NCBI GenBank assembly: GCA_036245805.1
Contig: BTRK01000004.1
Coordinates: forward strand, 18,290,001-18,354,000
Source of the DNA: Pristionchus mayeri
Lineage: Eukaryota > Nematoda > Chromadorea > Rhabditida > Neodiplogasteridae
Direction of reading: 5' to 3'
DNA length: 64,000 nucleotides
Below are positions 48,269 through 60,252 of this stretch, piece after piece (the first letter of the stretch is position 1; every line of letters starts with the position of its first letter). Made by a program: the position numbers and the translations under genes. A model generated the notes under the pieces. That model did no database searches. It had not been told where the DNA came from and saw only the letters and a program-made list of their open reading frames with translations.

Positions 48269-49436
48269 AATTTATTTTAATTTGTAAAACTGAAATAGAT
48301 ATTTTTAGCGTTCCACCAAGCGAATAATGTGAAACATATTTGTACTTTTCCATGCTCGAAATTGATTGGAATGTCAACTATCAATCGATCATTTCCGTTT
48401 CTCCCGGTTCATGCTCATACCTAAAATATCAACAATCTAACAATTGACAAACAATCTTCTATCTGACACCTTTTAGCCTGGACAGAGTAATTTGGTAAAT
48501 GCGTATTCAGTATAATACTGTGTTCAAATTATCTAATCTTTGATCATATTTGATTGAATTGATAAATCGAAAACCATTACTATGTGGGTACATGCTTTGT
48601 TTCAAAACTGGGATTTGATGGAACCTGAATAGTGAAATTAAGCACTAAAGAAGAGATATTTTCAAAAAATTAAGTGGCAATCACAATAAAAGTATCAGTC
48701 GGAGAGTATGAAAAATATCACTAAATTATCTGATATTAAGTGTCCAGTACGTGTTGGCTGATTGAAATGCTCGTCGTTGTTTGCTGATAGAAAAATGGTA
48801 GCAGAGATAAAATACGGCTTAGAGTATACCTTTCACCACATCATCACGCGCCTTGCGATGTGAGTCCGATAGGAGGGTGTATGAACAGCAACACTAAACT
48901 GTGCGTGAGTGTATGTGGATAAAGAGAGAAGAAGGCCACTTGGCAAACCTCTGAATTTCGATCACTCAACAGGTAGAGTAGCTGTAGTTGTTACCGAAAG
49001 GAATCAGCCACTCCTAGATCAAGCATATCATTAAAATACTTGCGGGAATGAGCAGTAACGCTGTAGGAAAGAACAACTGAAAATAGTTCATTTATGAAAT
49101 ATAATTGTTTTATATAATTATAATTGTATAATAATTATAATTGTTTTTTATTGAAGTGAATGATATCTAATATTCTAGACTACCCATCATGTATCTCTCT
49201 AGTTCAAGTTGCACCTTTCAAGCTGCTCCATTTTCTATCTGATCATGTTTCACCTTTTTCCTAATCAACTTGGGAGTGTGAACTAATGTTTCCTTATTTT
49301 TGTCTACCAAAAGTCAAATCACTGTCAACCATCAGTAGTCATTCCACATAACATCAGATTTACTGCCCAGATGGATTTTTAGATAAATCCGACGTGAGTG
49401 TGGAAAATACCTGCGTCGACAAAATAAGCATGGCTC
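48269..49436. other. AT-rich intergenic stretch
   Basis: No gene, RNA or repeat recognised, apart from a short AT-rich foldback near 49097-49150 (repeated ATAATTATAATTGTTTT blocks). Confidence 0.4.
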
Positions 49437-50238
49437 GTCGGTTTTCGGTACCACAAATAGACTTTTCGGCAAAAACCTAGCATGCAATCGTCGGCTCAGG
49501 TTCGATTCCGCCTCGCGGCATGAACTTTTGCCAACTTTTTTCTTGCTAATTTGGTATTTCTTTCAACGTGTTTGAGCTATTGTTGCTGTTTCGGGTTGTA
49601 TTTGAGTGTTTCTGCTATTTAAATGCGACAAGTTGCTTTATCTGCATAAACATATTCAGAATCGGTGTCAGATTTCAAAGGGGCAAGGCGAACTTCCATT
49701 GATTTATGAAGCATGCAAGACGTTCTACGTCAATTGGAAACAAAACAAGCTTTATAATATGTTGGTTAACTACAGTACCTTTTCCCTAACGTGCGCCTCT
49801 GTTCTTGTTCTTGTCCGCTGCCGAGTTCACGAAGGATGAAATTGCGAGCAAGCACAAGGAGATTGGATCGGGGACTATCATTCGTGCATAGTCGTTCAAG
49901 GACAAGGGTAACAGAGGAGCACTGAAGCGTGTTTTGTTTCCAATTGACGTAGAACGTCTTGCATGCTTCATAAATCAATGGAAGTTCGCCTTGCCCCTTT
50001 GAAATCTGACACCGATTCTGAATATGTTTATGCAGATAAAGCAACTTGTCGCATTTAAATAGCAGAAACACTCAAATACAACCCGAAACAGCAACAATAG
50101 CTCAAACACGTTGAAAGAAATACCAAATTAGCAAGAAAAAAGTTGGCAAAAGTTCATGCCGCGAGGCGGAATCGAACCTGAGCCGACGATTGCGTGCTAG
50201 GTTTTTGCCGAAAAGTCTGTTTGTGGTACCGATTTCGA
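49437..50238. mobile_element. Palindromic element with B-box-like arms
   Basis: About 300 bases at 49440-49747 recur in reverse complement at 49929-50227, around a 180-base centre. Each arm carries a perfect pol III B box, GGTTCGATTCC (49499-49509, and its complement near 50169-50179), but the A box is poor. Both arms also encode the same open frame by symmetry, which is a by-product of the palindrome. Target duplication not resolved. No transposase. Confidence 0.75.
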
Positions 50239-50947
50239 CAATGACATATTTTTTTCTGAATTCGCCATATATCTCATTTCCACGATGTGGAAATAGTTGG
50301 AAAATAGTGCTTTACTTTTTTTAAAGTTGAAAAAAATGCAAATTTTTCAGTTTTTTCTCATGTTTCCTGAACACCATGAGTTCCAGGACTTCGTAAACAT
50401 GAATTATGGCATAACTTTTTATGCTCTTTCGAATGATGTATAACACGCCGGGCTAAATTGCCTTTGAAAGTTTCGAATAGCAAAGTTCAAAGACAAACTT
50501 TTGTGTCTAGTTTTTTGCCTGAAGTGTATCCCACCCATAGGCACCCCAACCATAAAGTTTGAGCTTCAGGGAATGACTTTCAACGATTGTGCCGCATACC
50601 CCTCCGTTCTAACGGAGACAGCGTTTTAAGTCAAATGTACATTTTTTACATTCGATGAAACCGGCGCTCATCGACGCTTACAATAAGTGTTAGAACTGGA
50701 ATCCATAATACTATCATATTCCTTCCTTCGTATTTCTTCCTCAGTGTGAGGAGAGTCAACACTCTTGTATCACAACGCTTAAGTAATTATTCGTCTTCCG
50801 TTGCGCCGCCGGGCGTAGATAAAATATAATAATACGATACCCGGAGAGCGAACAAAGATGACGTGCATTCTTCGATCTTGAATCTACGATAAGTCGCCGT
50901 AGGGATACTGTAATCTGGAAGGTAATTTTCAGGAGCTAAAGGTTTAC
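50239..50947. other. Stretch without a recognised gene
   Basis: Nothing convincing. It may hold a last exon of the Srh/Sri-like gene to its right, but no splice model was found. Confidence 0.35.
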
Positions 50948-51600
50948 GCTAGCAATAAGTTCCGCAGTCTTCGATCTGTCAAAGTGCAGTGAGAAGCAAA
51001 GGATTCCCGGTGAACTGTAGAAGGCGAATATCAGCACTCGCGCAACTCGGAGAGTTTTCTGAAACAAAACTAATGTTGATATGTGCTGGTCCATGAATAA
51101 ATAATGTAACACCCGGAGAGTTAAAAAAATCATTATTACTCAAATAAGCTTGAAACCTCTTGCAGTTTCAAAGGGCCTCGTATTAGCGTTTGGTGTCGAT
51201 ACAAAATTCAAATTACTATGGATCCTCCAATGTTGCCCAGGAGGAGAACTGTAGTGGCCTGCGCGAAGCTCGACCATCAATGAAGTCATGATTGCTCTTA
51301 CGAAAGAGTATTGAATGGACACATTCCAGTTGCAAACTATTCCCTTGCAGTAACCACCGATGGAGGGAAACATTGGAAATGGCTCAACGGCAACGTCAAG
51401 ATTGATGTCGTTGGCTGCTGTTAGAACCTGCGAGCTTATTTGCAAAATTCGAATACCCAAAAATTTACCTGAATATACAGCAAGTAATTGCGGAATTGCT
51501 TCTGATTTTCAGGCGTTTCCTTGAGAAGACAAATTAAAGCGATGATGTTGAAGAGGGATGAAAAGCAGAAAAGTATACGTTGACCGAACAGAATACAACT
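50948..51600 (-). pseudogene. Srh/Sri-like chemoreceptor, partial
   Basis: Minus-strand exons: 51600-51469 (TM1, CFSSLFNIIALICLL, followed by KETPENQKQFRNYLLY), 51427 to about 51243 (FPMFPSIGGYCKGIV, the family's TM2-TM3 region), and 51058-50948 (VARVLIFAFYSSPGILCF and HFDRSKTAELI, the TM5-TM6 region). The KTP-like loop followed by YLLYIQ and the FP-GY motif suggest the Srh/Sri families. Exons for the remaining helices and the start are not found, and the phase between the second and third pieces is unclear, so it is either a decayed gene or an incomplete model. Any role would be chemosensory. Confidence 0.45.
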
Positions 51601-52573
51601 CTGGACATGGAGAGAGATGTAAAGGGAAGGGATCTCTCGGAAAGACGAGCAAGCATAATCAGTCCATCCAGTCCAACTGTTTTACCTTCTGCTTTTCCAT
51701 CTGCACGTATTTCACTTTTCAATTAGTGTTCGAACAATAAATCAGTGGAAACGGAGGTCTGGAACGGAAATAGAGACATTTCTTCAGAATACATGTACAT
51801 GTGCTCCTTCCGGGGAAAAGAGAATGAGACTTTTCTACTGCGAAATAACCAGTTCATCATTCGAGCACAGCATTTCACAGTATTTGCATAAAATTTAGAG
51901 AAACCCGGTAGAACTCTAGAATCCCTCGACTAGACTTCCCGAAAGACGTACCCTGTCCATAATTAAAAGGATTGGTTTTCTTCTACGAACACATACACGC
52001 CCGAGCATACTGTATACAGTAATTCAGTCAATCAAGAAGGACTCAATAATTTTAACTATTGATGACACCGGGTCGGGTGAGAACCGTCAGATGAGAAACC
52101 ACCGGATGAGAATAATTGCCTTCCGTAGTATTTTCGCAGGACGTTTTGGCAGTGATGGAATATTTGGCGAAAATGCTGGACAACTGTACTTTTTTTTGGT
52201 TTTCATACCTTGTGTTATCATCCGAACTAGTGCCTAATTGATTTGTTTGCATTGAGGACGTCATATCCATGTTGTCGTTCTCAGTACCACTTCTGTCATC
52301 ATTTCTAAAGGGGGGCTCGTTTTCGCTTTTATTTTTTTGTATTATGTAAATTAACTGAATAATTTTCAACACATTCTGAGAAGTTCCAATTAACCTATTG
52401 CATGATCGATGATGATTTCAACATGAATATCTAGCGGAAGTAACAGAATAAATCGATTGATAGCTGGTATTCCAATAATTTTCAAGCATCGAAAAGTGGA
52501 GATTCCCTTCGTCCACTGAGGCTGGCATGACACTGAAATTTACTTACTTAATTTTTGTAACTTGTTACTAAAA
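51601..52573. other. Intergenic, one low-complexity coding-like stretch
   Basis: A minus-strand frame at about 52340-52215 is rich in N, D, S and T (FRNDDRSGTENDNMDM...) and ends at a GTATGA donor-like site. It could be a receptor tail exon, but no partners were found. Otherwise nothing is seen. Confidence 0.3.
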
Positions 52574-54131
52574 TTACCGTTCCGGGAACTCGACTATACC
52601 CGCTGCTGTTCGAATTCGGCCAATTATTGACAATGCCATGAAACTTTCTCGAAATTTTTGTTCGAATCGAATGAAGCTCACGACGATGGACAAAAAGCTT
52701 CTGAAGATGTTAGATTTTTCAGAAAATATTCAGGAAAAAACTCACATTGAAATCCAAACATCGTAAAACGCTATTGACAGATATCGGAAGGTGTCGAAAC
52801 CATGATTGACAGGAACGTCCGAGTAAATAATGTAGAGAATAAAGCAAGGGATAGTCAAGAAAGCTGCCAACGTAGCTACCTTAGACAGCATCTGAAAATT
52901 TCGTTTAAACTGAACAAACCATTATCGAAATTACCGTCATAATCGCGAGATTTTCTCGAATTTGGAAAGAGCGCGATACTGAATAAGGTTGAATATTTGC
53001 TCCTCTTTTCATCGCAATCATCGCATTTTGATTGTGACGTTGAATTAACTTAAAGCACTGAAAAATGTAACGCATGCTACTGTGATATGTTTGTTTTATA
53101 TCTCACCACAACTCCAATTGCGATTTGCACAATGTAGACCAACATAATTCCTTTATCAGTAATTATTTCTGAAATTTGCTTCTAATAGCACTAAGCTAAA
53201 ATACAAGCGCTATATTCAAACTTTTTGTCGGTGATTCATCATTTACGGGACTTTAAGTGCGCCAATCTTATAATAGGGAAATCAAACTAGCCGATAACGA
53301 ATACACAAAGGGATTTTAATCCCTTGTGATTCCTTATTATCTGGAAATAATAGGGAAATCAAACCATTGATAAGGAAATATGAAGTACAGAATGATGTTG
53401 AGCATGTAAATATCATTTCACCGATGAATACCAATACAGTAGCCGATGTCCTTCTTTCGTACCTTGAAAACAATGGGTGTGATAAACAAACGGAAAGTCG
53501 ATTACCAAGACCACGCCACTGTTGCAATAAATCTATCAATCGAGAGTTGGACTGCTCTAAAAATGTACATTGTGTGATTCGATGAAATTGAAAAAAAAAC
53601 TCACAATCCAGTAATGTAAACTTTGAAATATTCTCGGATCAAACTGGAAACAACTAGATAGAGAGGATTGACTGAAAAATCCGATTGGCCTTTTCATTTA
53701 GAATTTCGTTGCATTTTATCACCAGAAATGCATTCGAGTCATGCTCCGACAAAATAGCAACATGCTACTTTTCTCGCTTACTTTTTTGTGTGGGTCCATA
53801 TGCTTGATGCGCAATAATAATGATTCTGGCAACGGCTGAGAGCATTGCATTTATAGGCATGGAAACGAGCTGGAGGCGAATCTGCATGAGAATGGGATTA
53901 TTCCATTAGCTGGCAGTATCTTTCTGACGTTCCGGTGAAATATTTTCGTCTTCCAAATCGAGCAAATGACAGGAATTGAAAGGAGTATCGAGAGCAGTTG
54001 AATCAATATCTGGAAAGATTGGACAGATCTACTATGTAAGTCATAGTGTAAACCTCTATGGAGTAGATGCTTTCGAACAATGGGAAATATACATCGGTAA
54101 GATTGCGGTTGAGGTAATTTACCAGGAACAT
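52574..54131 (-). CDS. Gene H: intact Sra-superfamily-like chemoreceptor
   Basis: Ten exons: 54131-54054, 54009-53929, 53881-53782, 53671-53605, 53556-53506, 53462-53365, 53168-53107, 53057-52935, 52891-52746, 52700-52574 (TAA). They total 933 nt, or 310 residues. All junctions are GT/AG with consistent phase, and every exon length equals that in gene B. Membrane segments include LLSILLSIPVICSIW (TM1), SMPINAMLSAVARIIIIAH (TM2) and ATLAAFLTIPCFILYIIY (late TM). A DRFIATVAWSWYERR segment and an SFQIRENLAIM loop are the best family landmarks. The ATG chosen opens MFLVNYLNRNLT, which has a possible N-glycosylation site outside the membrane. It is convergent with its broken paralogue B. The ligand cannot be inferred. 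Confidence 0.8.
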
Positions 54132-54678
54132 TTAGTTCTGAAATTTCAAACTTTGCAAAATTTATTCGAGAGAAACGAGAATACGATCGAAAAGGCCGCG
54201 AATGCCATCCATAGTTCATTCTCCCACTGCACCCCCCCCCCTCCCCCAGCGGATTTCTTAAAAGTGCATAGTGACAAGTTATTATGTTCAATACTACCAT
54301 TATTAGCTTTTATGGTAGAGGGGGATAATAAGTGAATTCTCTTGCAGAAAAATGTTTTTTATCGGAGATAATGGCACGTAGATTGCAATCTTGCCACAGG
54401 AAACGCAAATGAAAAGTATTGTTTTCGACTAATTTTGAGGTACTAAAAATCGAATACAATCAATTCTAGTCTTTGTCCTCGTCCTGAGCGGTCGTCTCTC
54501 CCCTCGCTCCGGGATTAGTCAAATTGCCCCCCCCCTCGTTTCTCTCTCCCTCCCTCCTTTCTACTTCTACCGATTGATCTACCTCGTCTTCGCTAGTCGG
54601 CAGGTGGGAAGCCGACGAAAGTGGTCGATCCCACTAGACGAGGTGGGTCTGTTTCATCGCTTCTTACCCCTGCGCGTT

Positions 54679-55599
54679 ATGGGTTCTGACACTCCCCTGA
54701 AGAGGAAGGACCTGCTCCCTCAAGAGGCTCGCGGGTTCCGGGCTTCTTCCCAGGAGAGCGTTGCCGAATTGACGAAGAAGGTGGACGCTCTCTCCGTCCA
54801 GATGTCCGAGATGATGGCGATGCAGAAGGAGATGCTCGCTGCTCTCAAGGCTCTCTCTCCCTCTTCCGCCCCTTCTCTCCCCTCCCTCACTCCTCTCGTC
54901 TCCTCTGTCGATGTACTCTCTAGACAGGTGTACGAGAGTTGTACTAAGGCGATGGCGGACAAGCACGACTATGAAGATAAGGAGAAGCGAGTTGTCATCA
55001 TCGGTGCACCCGAGTCCAAGGATGGAACTGATTCGCTCGCCAATGACCAGAAGATGATCGAGGCACTCGTCGTATACGCTGACTGTGATGTTGTGAAGCA
55101 GGCGTGGAATGATGGACTGGTGAAGTACCATCGCCATCCCAAGGATCGTGAGCCAGGCAAGAGACCGCTCAAGATTGAGATGCCTTCCAAGGAGATGCGT
55201 GACTCTTTCCTCTCCTCCATCAGATCCAAGCCTGGCCGTCCTCCTCCCTTGCCTGTCTCCTCCTTCATTCGAAAGGATCTCACTCCCCATCAGCTGCAAC
55301 TCGAGAGGGAGACCCGAGAGGAAGTCACTCGCAAGAATCTACAGGCGAATTCTCTCTCATTCGGACTTCGCGACTACTCGATCATCAGCTACCGTACTCC
55401 CCGACCCATCCCCATGAACTATGGAAAGAACCGCAACAATAGACGCGCTATCCCCAAGGACAAATCTTCCGATGCCGTTCATTCAGTTAACGTCACCTCT
55501 ACAACCCCTGCCGCCTCGGACGCCTCTGCCCTCTCGACTGCCGATCCCTCCCGTATCTCTCACGTGAACACCGACCGTCGAGGCAATGGCCATCACTAG
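54679..55599 (+). CDS. LINE ORF1-type protein
   Basis: From the first ATG at 54679, 306 residues to a TAG at 55597. A coiled-coil-like segment (ELTKKVDALSVQMSEMMAM...) near the N-terminus is followed by a region with VVIIGAPESKDG and a basic C-terminal half (RPLKIEMPSKEMRDSF, PHQLQLERETREEV). This matches the usual plan of LINE ORF1 proteins: a coiled coil for trimerisation, an RNA-binding central domain and a basic tail. Open and undamaged, although the rest of the element is dead. Codons are C-rich at third positions, unlike the surrounding AT-rich DNA. Confidence 0.7.
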   Translation: MGSDTPLKRKDLLPQEARGFRASSQESVAELTKKVDALSVQMSEMMAMQKEMLAALKALSPSSAPSLPSLTPLVSSVDVLSRQVYESCTKAMADKHDYEDKEKRVVIIGAPESKDGTDSLANDQKMIEALVVYADCDVVKQAWNDGLVKYHRHPKDREPGKRPLKIEMPSKEMRDSFLSSIRSKPGRPPPLPVSSFIRKDLTPHQLQLERETREEVTRKNLQANSLSFGLRDYSIISYRTPRPIPMNYGKNRNNRRAIPKDKSSDAVHSVNVTSTTPAASDASALSTADPSRISHVNTDRRGNGHH

Positions 55600-56104
55600 G
55601 AGCGAGGCAGCAAGGGTACCCCGTTTCCCCCTTTGTCTCCCCTCTCTAGCTTATCTAGTCCTCATTGCACAGTAACATCTTCAGTGCGTAATCGATCGAT
55701 ACTTAGTACACGTCAGTCTAGTGAATCACCCGTCTCAGTATTCTATGCTAACGCCCGCTCAATTAGATGTAAATCGCCTCAACTCTCGTTCTTGCTTTCC
55801 TCCCTCGACCATAATATCTTTTGCATATCAGAAACTTGGCTAGACTGCAACGATAGCGACTCTTTTCTTGTAGGCGACTTTCCTCATTTCTTACCTTTTC
55901 GAAGCGATCGCATTATTTCCGATGATAGTGGTAGAGGCGGCGGTGTCGCGTGCATAGTACACGTTTCTTTGAACCCCGTCCTAATTTCCACCTTCTCTTC
56001 CCCTCTCATACAGTGTTGTGCTGTTGATATTCACCTAGCTTCTTCTCTACCATTTAGGAAAATATGAATTTTCACTGTTTATAGATCTCCTTCCGCCCCT
56101 AATA

Positions 56105-56556
56105 TCATACACTGCAATCTCAACGGTACGTCGAAATAGTTGAGACGCACTGAAACTCTCAACTGTCTCAAGGGTCGTATGGCCTTCTAAGCCAATATTT
56201 ATGATAATCCTTTTTACCCTACATTTTCCACCACCTATTCTCACGTTTGATAATTTAAAAACACTGAAACAATGAATAATTAATTATGAAAACAGCGCCA
56301 AGAAGTTTCACTGTGTTTAGTGAAAACCGGTGACTCGTTTTTGGCCCGTTTTCGCTAAACACAGTGAAACTTTTTAATGCCTTTTCAGCCTTAATTATTC
56401 ATTATTTTAGCGATTTTAAATTATCAAACGAGGGAAAATTTGGCGGAAAATGTAAGTATAAAAGCATTATCATAAATATTGGCATAGAAGTTCATACGAG
56501 CCTTGAGACAGTTGAGAGTTTCAGTTTCGGTGTACCGTTGAGATTGCAGTGTATGA
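56105..56556. mobile_element. 452-base palindromic TA-flanked MITE in the LINE endonuclease
   Basis: Ends TCATACACTGCAATCTC and exact reverse complement, TA at 56103-56104 and 56557-56558. The arms run inward through CAACGGTAC and GAAACTCTCAACTGTCTC. The centre has a second complementary pair, TTTCACTGTGTTTAG and CTAAACACAGTGAAA (about 56308-56370). No coding capacity. Confidence 0.88.
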
Positions 56557-58169
56557 TAACTCTCTCATTCAGCTTCTTCAGAATATAGAAACGCTTATTT
56601 CAACTGATTTCCCTTGTATTTTACTAGGTGATTTCAATTTTCCTAACATTGATTGGCCTTCTCCTTCATCCCCAAACCAAAATGACCTGCTAGATTTTGT
56701 ATCCGATAACCAGTTTACCCAGCACGTATCTTTCCCTACCAGAATCCACAGCTATTTAAATCTCGTTTTTTGTAATAAGGACATTATTAGCAATATATCT
56801 TCTGCTACTGCATTAAGTGATCATCTCAGTGTAACATTTGACCTTCGCATTCCCCGCCCTCCTCATAATGTTCGTACCCCATCCCGAAATTATCGATTAG
56901 CTGATTGGCAATCAATCAACTACTTTCATGAGTATTTACTTTCATGACTGGACCCACGCCTTGAACTATCTTGATGCAAACAAATCTTATGACTATTTTG
57001 TTTCTTTCGTTAATACCGTTCTTGATACTTTTGTCCACCTTTCTAGTCCATCTACGTTATCTAGATTCCCTCGAACTTTGAAGATCCTTTACGGGAAATC
57101 CAAAAACCTGGCCAGAATTGCCCCTAACAGCCGTGCGTGTGCTCTTATGACCCGACGTTTCGATTCTGCTCTTAATAGATTTCAATGCTCCCTTGAAAAT
57201 CGTATTGTCAAGTCGTCCAATCCCAAGCTCTTTTATAATTACTGTAAGGACAAATTAAGTGTTCCAAAGACCACTCCCTCTGGAATAGTTAACTCCGATG
57301 GTTCTGTTTTGTTGACTAACGACCAGAAATGTAAAGCTTTTGATAATTTCTTTTCTTCTGCCTTTTCCCGGCCTCAACATTCCCCTCTCCCACTCCCTTC
57401 CCCGACAATATTTTTCGATTTGCCTTCCATTTCTCACTTAGATGTTATTTGTGCTCTTAGTAAGCTCTCTCCTAAAGTGAATGTAACTCCTGATAGTATT
57501 CCTAGTGTTGTTCTTTCTAAATGCAAAATTTCAATTGTTTCTCCTCTTCTTATTATTTTTAACAAATCGTTGCTTACCTCCCAGGTGCCACTTCATTGGC
57601 GTCAAGCTTTAGTTAAGCCTATACCTAAAAAATCTAGTAGTTCCATCTCTGATTTTCGCCCAATTTCACTTACTTCTTCTGTTTGTAAAGTATTAGAAAA
57701 AATTATAATAGATAAAATAACCAACTTTCTTGATCAGAATAGTTTATTTGATCCCCATCAGACTGGTTTTCGAAATTGTAGATCTACCTCCACCAATCTT
57801 GTTGAAACTTATTCACATTACCTCCGCATCTCTAGGAATGGAACGCCTTTCAACACAATTTATATTGATTTCCGAAAAGCTTTTGATTCTATTGATCACA
57901 GATTATTGCTGCACAAATTGTCTACTCTAGGCCTCTCTGATCACTTAGTCTCCTGGTTTCATGCTTGCCTTTCTGGTCGAACACAATCTGTTTTTATTGA
58001 TACCTCATTTTCCCCTCCGTCCCCAGTCATTTCCGGCGTGCCGCAGGGATCTTGCCTCGGGCCTCTTCTTTTCATTTTATTCATAAATGATATCTGTTCG
58101 AAATTCCCACAGTCTATTTATTATTCAGTTTATGCTGATGACCTTAAGTTGTTTGCTGAAGCCCCTATA

Positions 58170-59612
58170 TGACGCCGTATTTCAAAGGCTCGGACAAACG
58201 TTGGAACAGCGATTTTTCGAAAACATTGTTTCCGGGGTTGTTTTCCATGCTGATGACGATGGTCACCTTCATTTAGCATAATTGACCTCTCATAGCGCAC
58301 TATGGCGTCCATCCAAACAACGAAATTTCTTTATTTTTTGATCGATCTAGAGTAAAAATAGCGTCAGAAACTTGAAAATTGTTTTTCAGGGGTAATTTTT
58401 AGCGCTCTTCAAAATGGAATAAAAGTGATCTTTATTTGAAAATGTCTTCATTGGTTTCTGCACCAAATGTATGTCTAAACCTCAAAAGTGCAATTAGCCG
58501 CTTATAGGGCGTGCATCTCACAATGTCGAAAGGCCAGAAAACAAATTTGGTGCAATTCTGAGTATGGGATTTTGAGTTATGATCTTTGGATTTTTCCTGT
58601 GCTCAAATCTCCTCGTTCATCATCCCGGACAACAAGTCGCTTACGTTCAAACGATCCGTCGCCACTTTGGCTCAGTTGGTTGTGAGCTAGCCTCACTCCC
58701 TCGACACAGTGAGTTCGATGCCGCTCGGTGTCAGGCTTTTGCATATTTTCCTGTTACCTTTTGCCGTGTTTTTAGCAATACATAGCACGGAGTGGGTCGA
58801 AAGTAACCTGAATTAGAGTATGTTTAATGTGAATTATATTATCACATAAATTATTAAACAATGCAAATCGCAATCTTCAATCTTTTATAAACCGTGAAAG
58901 GGGGCACATTGTTAAATTGGGATCAAAAAAATTGGGATTTGGGATATAATGCATGTTGCTTTCAGTCCCAATCCGTGCAATGTATTGATAAAAACATGGC
59001 AAAAAGTAACAGGAAAAAGGTGCAAAAGTCTGACACTGAGCGGCATCGAACTCACTATGTCGAGGGAGTGAGGTTAGCTCGCAACCAACTGAGCCAAAGA
59101 GGCGATGTGTTGGTTGAACGTAAGAGACTTGTTGTGCCGTTGCACTGGGATGATGAACGAGGAGATTTGAGCACAGTAAAAATCCAAAGATCATAACTCA
59201 AAATCCCATACTCGGAATTGCACCAAATTTGTTTTCTGGCCTATCGACATTGTGAGATGCACGCCCTATAAGCGGCTAATTGCACATTTGAGGTTTAGGC
59301 ATACATTTGGTGCAGAAACCAATGAAGACATTTTCAAATAAAGATAACTTTTATTCCATTTTGAAGAGCGCTAAAAATTACCCCTGAAAAACAATTTTCA
59401 AGTTTCTGACGCTATTTTTACTCTAGATCGATCAAAAAATCCAGAAATTTCGTTGTTTGGAAGGACGCCATAGTGCGCTATGAGAGGCCAATTATGCTAA
59501 ATGAAGGTCACCATCGTCATCAGCATGGAAAACAACCCCAGCAACCATGTTTTCAAAAAATCGCTGTTCCAAAGTCGGTCTGAATTGTCTGTGTCTTACA
59601 AATACGGCGTCA
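58170..59612. mobile_element. 1,443-base palindromic TA-flanked element with tRNA-like arms
   Basis: Starts TGACGCCGTATTT and ends with the reverse complement, TA at 58168-58169 and 59613-59614. The arms are roughly 650 bases each (to about 58790, and from about 58890). Each arm contains an A box, TGGCTCAGTTGG (58668-58679 on the left), and a B-box-like GAGTTCGATGCC (58711-58722), 43 bases apart, with matching sequence on the opposite strand of the right arm near 59050-59105. The insertion lies just after the YADD motif of the LINE. Confidence 0.88.
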
Positions 59613-59790
59613 TATTCTCTGATGATTTACAATCCGCTTTAGATATTGTTGCTAACTGGTCCTCTCAATGGAATCTAGGTGTTTCCGAAACCAAGTGTCA
59701 CATTATCCACTATGGCCGACTTAATCGCCGTAGGCAATTCACAATTAATGGTATTATTTTAAATGAACCTAGTAATGATCCCAGTAAGTG

Positions 59791-60252
59791 TACCATTAAA
59801 GGGATCCGGAAATCGAAAAATAAGTCTGTCTTAATTTGCGAGGCTTCGTCCTCTCATATCAATGCAATGTTTCAAAATAATTTTTAAAAAATGTTTAAAC
59901 GTGAAAATGGACAAAGCCGGGAAATGGCATTTATTGGGGAGCGTTAATTAGGAAACATAGGACAATTACGGTATTTGAGCGGGAATTAAAAAAATACGGT
60001 ATTTTTCCCTAATTGATTTTTGTCCGGCCATGCTAAGGTCCTCCGATTTAATTGGGCTATTTCTCTAGATAGTTTTGCTTTTTTTCAGTAGTTTACGTTG
60101 TATTCCCTTTTCGGTGTTCTGATTTGTATAGGTAAACGCAGGATTAAGCATATTACGGCTATTAACGGTGTATAAACCAGATACTTTATGTCATTGCATG
60201 TCTTCATTTTCGTTCTCTTTCCGTGTTTATTGCTTCAAGTTGCTATCAGTTC
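59791..60252. other. Intergenic, 5' flank of the THAP gene
   Basis: No feature recognised. A ribosomal or tRNA gene is absent. An upstream exon of the THAP gene could be here, since the frame of its first exon is open a little further upstream. Confidence 0.35.

Larger units (their letters stand above)
54470..59790 (+). mobile_element. CR1-like non-LTR retrotransposon, degenerate
   Basis: A two-ORF LINE: ORF1 at 54679-55599, then endonuclease and reverse transcriptase from about 55633. Two palindromic elements (56105-56556 and 58170-59612) have jumped into it, each flanked by TA. Its own lesions include a TGA at 56065-56067 and a frameshift around 56935-56947. The 3' end beyond about 59790 is not recognisable, so it is probably truncated. 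It cannot move on its own. Confidence 0.8.
55633..59790 (+). pseudogene. LINE ORF2 (endonuclease plus reverse transcriptase), broken
   Basis: Endonuclease pieces lie at 55633-56067 (FYANARSI, CISETWL, GRGGGVACIV) and 56559-56947 (ILLGDFNFPNIDW and ALSDHLSVTFDL). Reverse transcriptase is at 56940-58169 (DFRPISLTSS, YIDFRKAFDSID, SGVPQGSCLGPLLF and YADDLKLF) and resumes after 59615 (SDDLQSALDIVANW and LGVSETKCH). The breaks are one TGA, two MITE insertions and one frameshift near 56940. Removing each MITE together with one TA leaves the flanking frames joined in phase, which shows exact insertion points. CR1-clade affinity is inferred from the motifs. Confidence 0.8.

Noticed and set aside
49606..50071. 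Two similar open frames on opposite strands beginning MFLLFKCDKLLYL
   Set aside because: They are the same sequence seen twice because the element is a palindrome; no sign of a real protein.
54664..55299. 211-codon minus-strand frame
   Set aside because: Antisense of the LINE ORF1 coding region, a by-product of its GC-rich codons.
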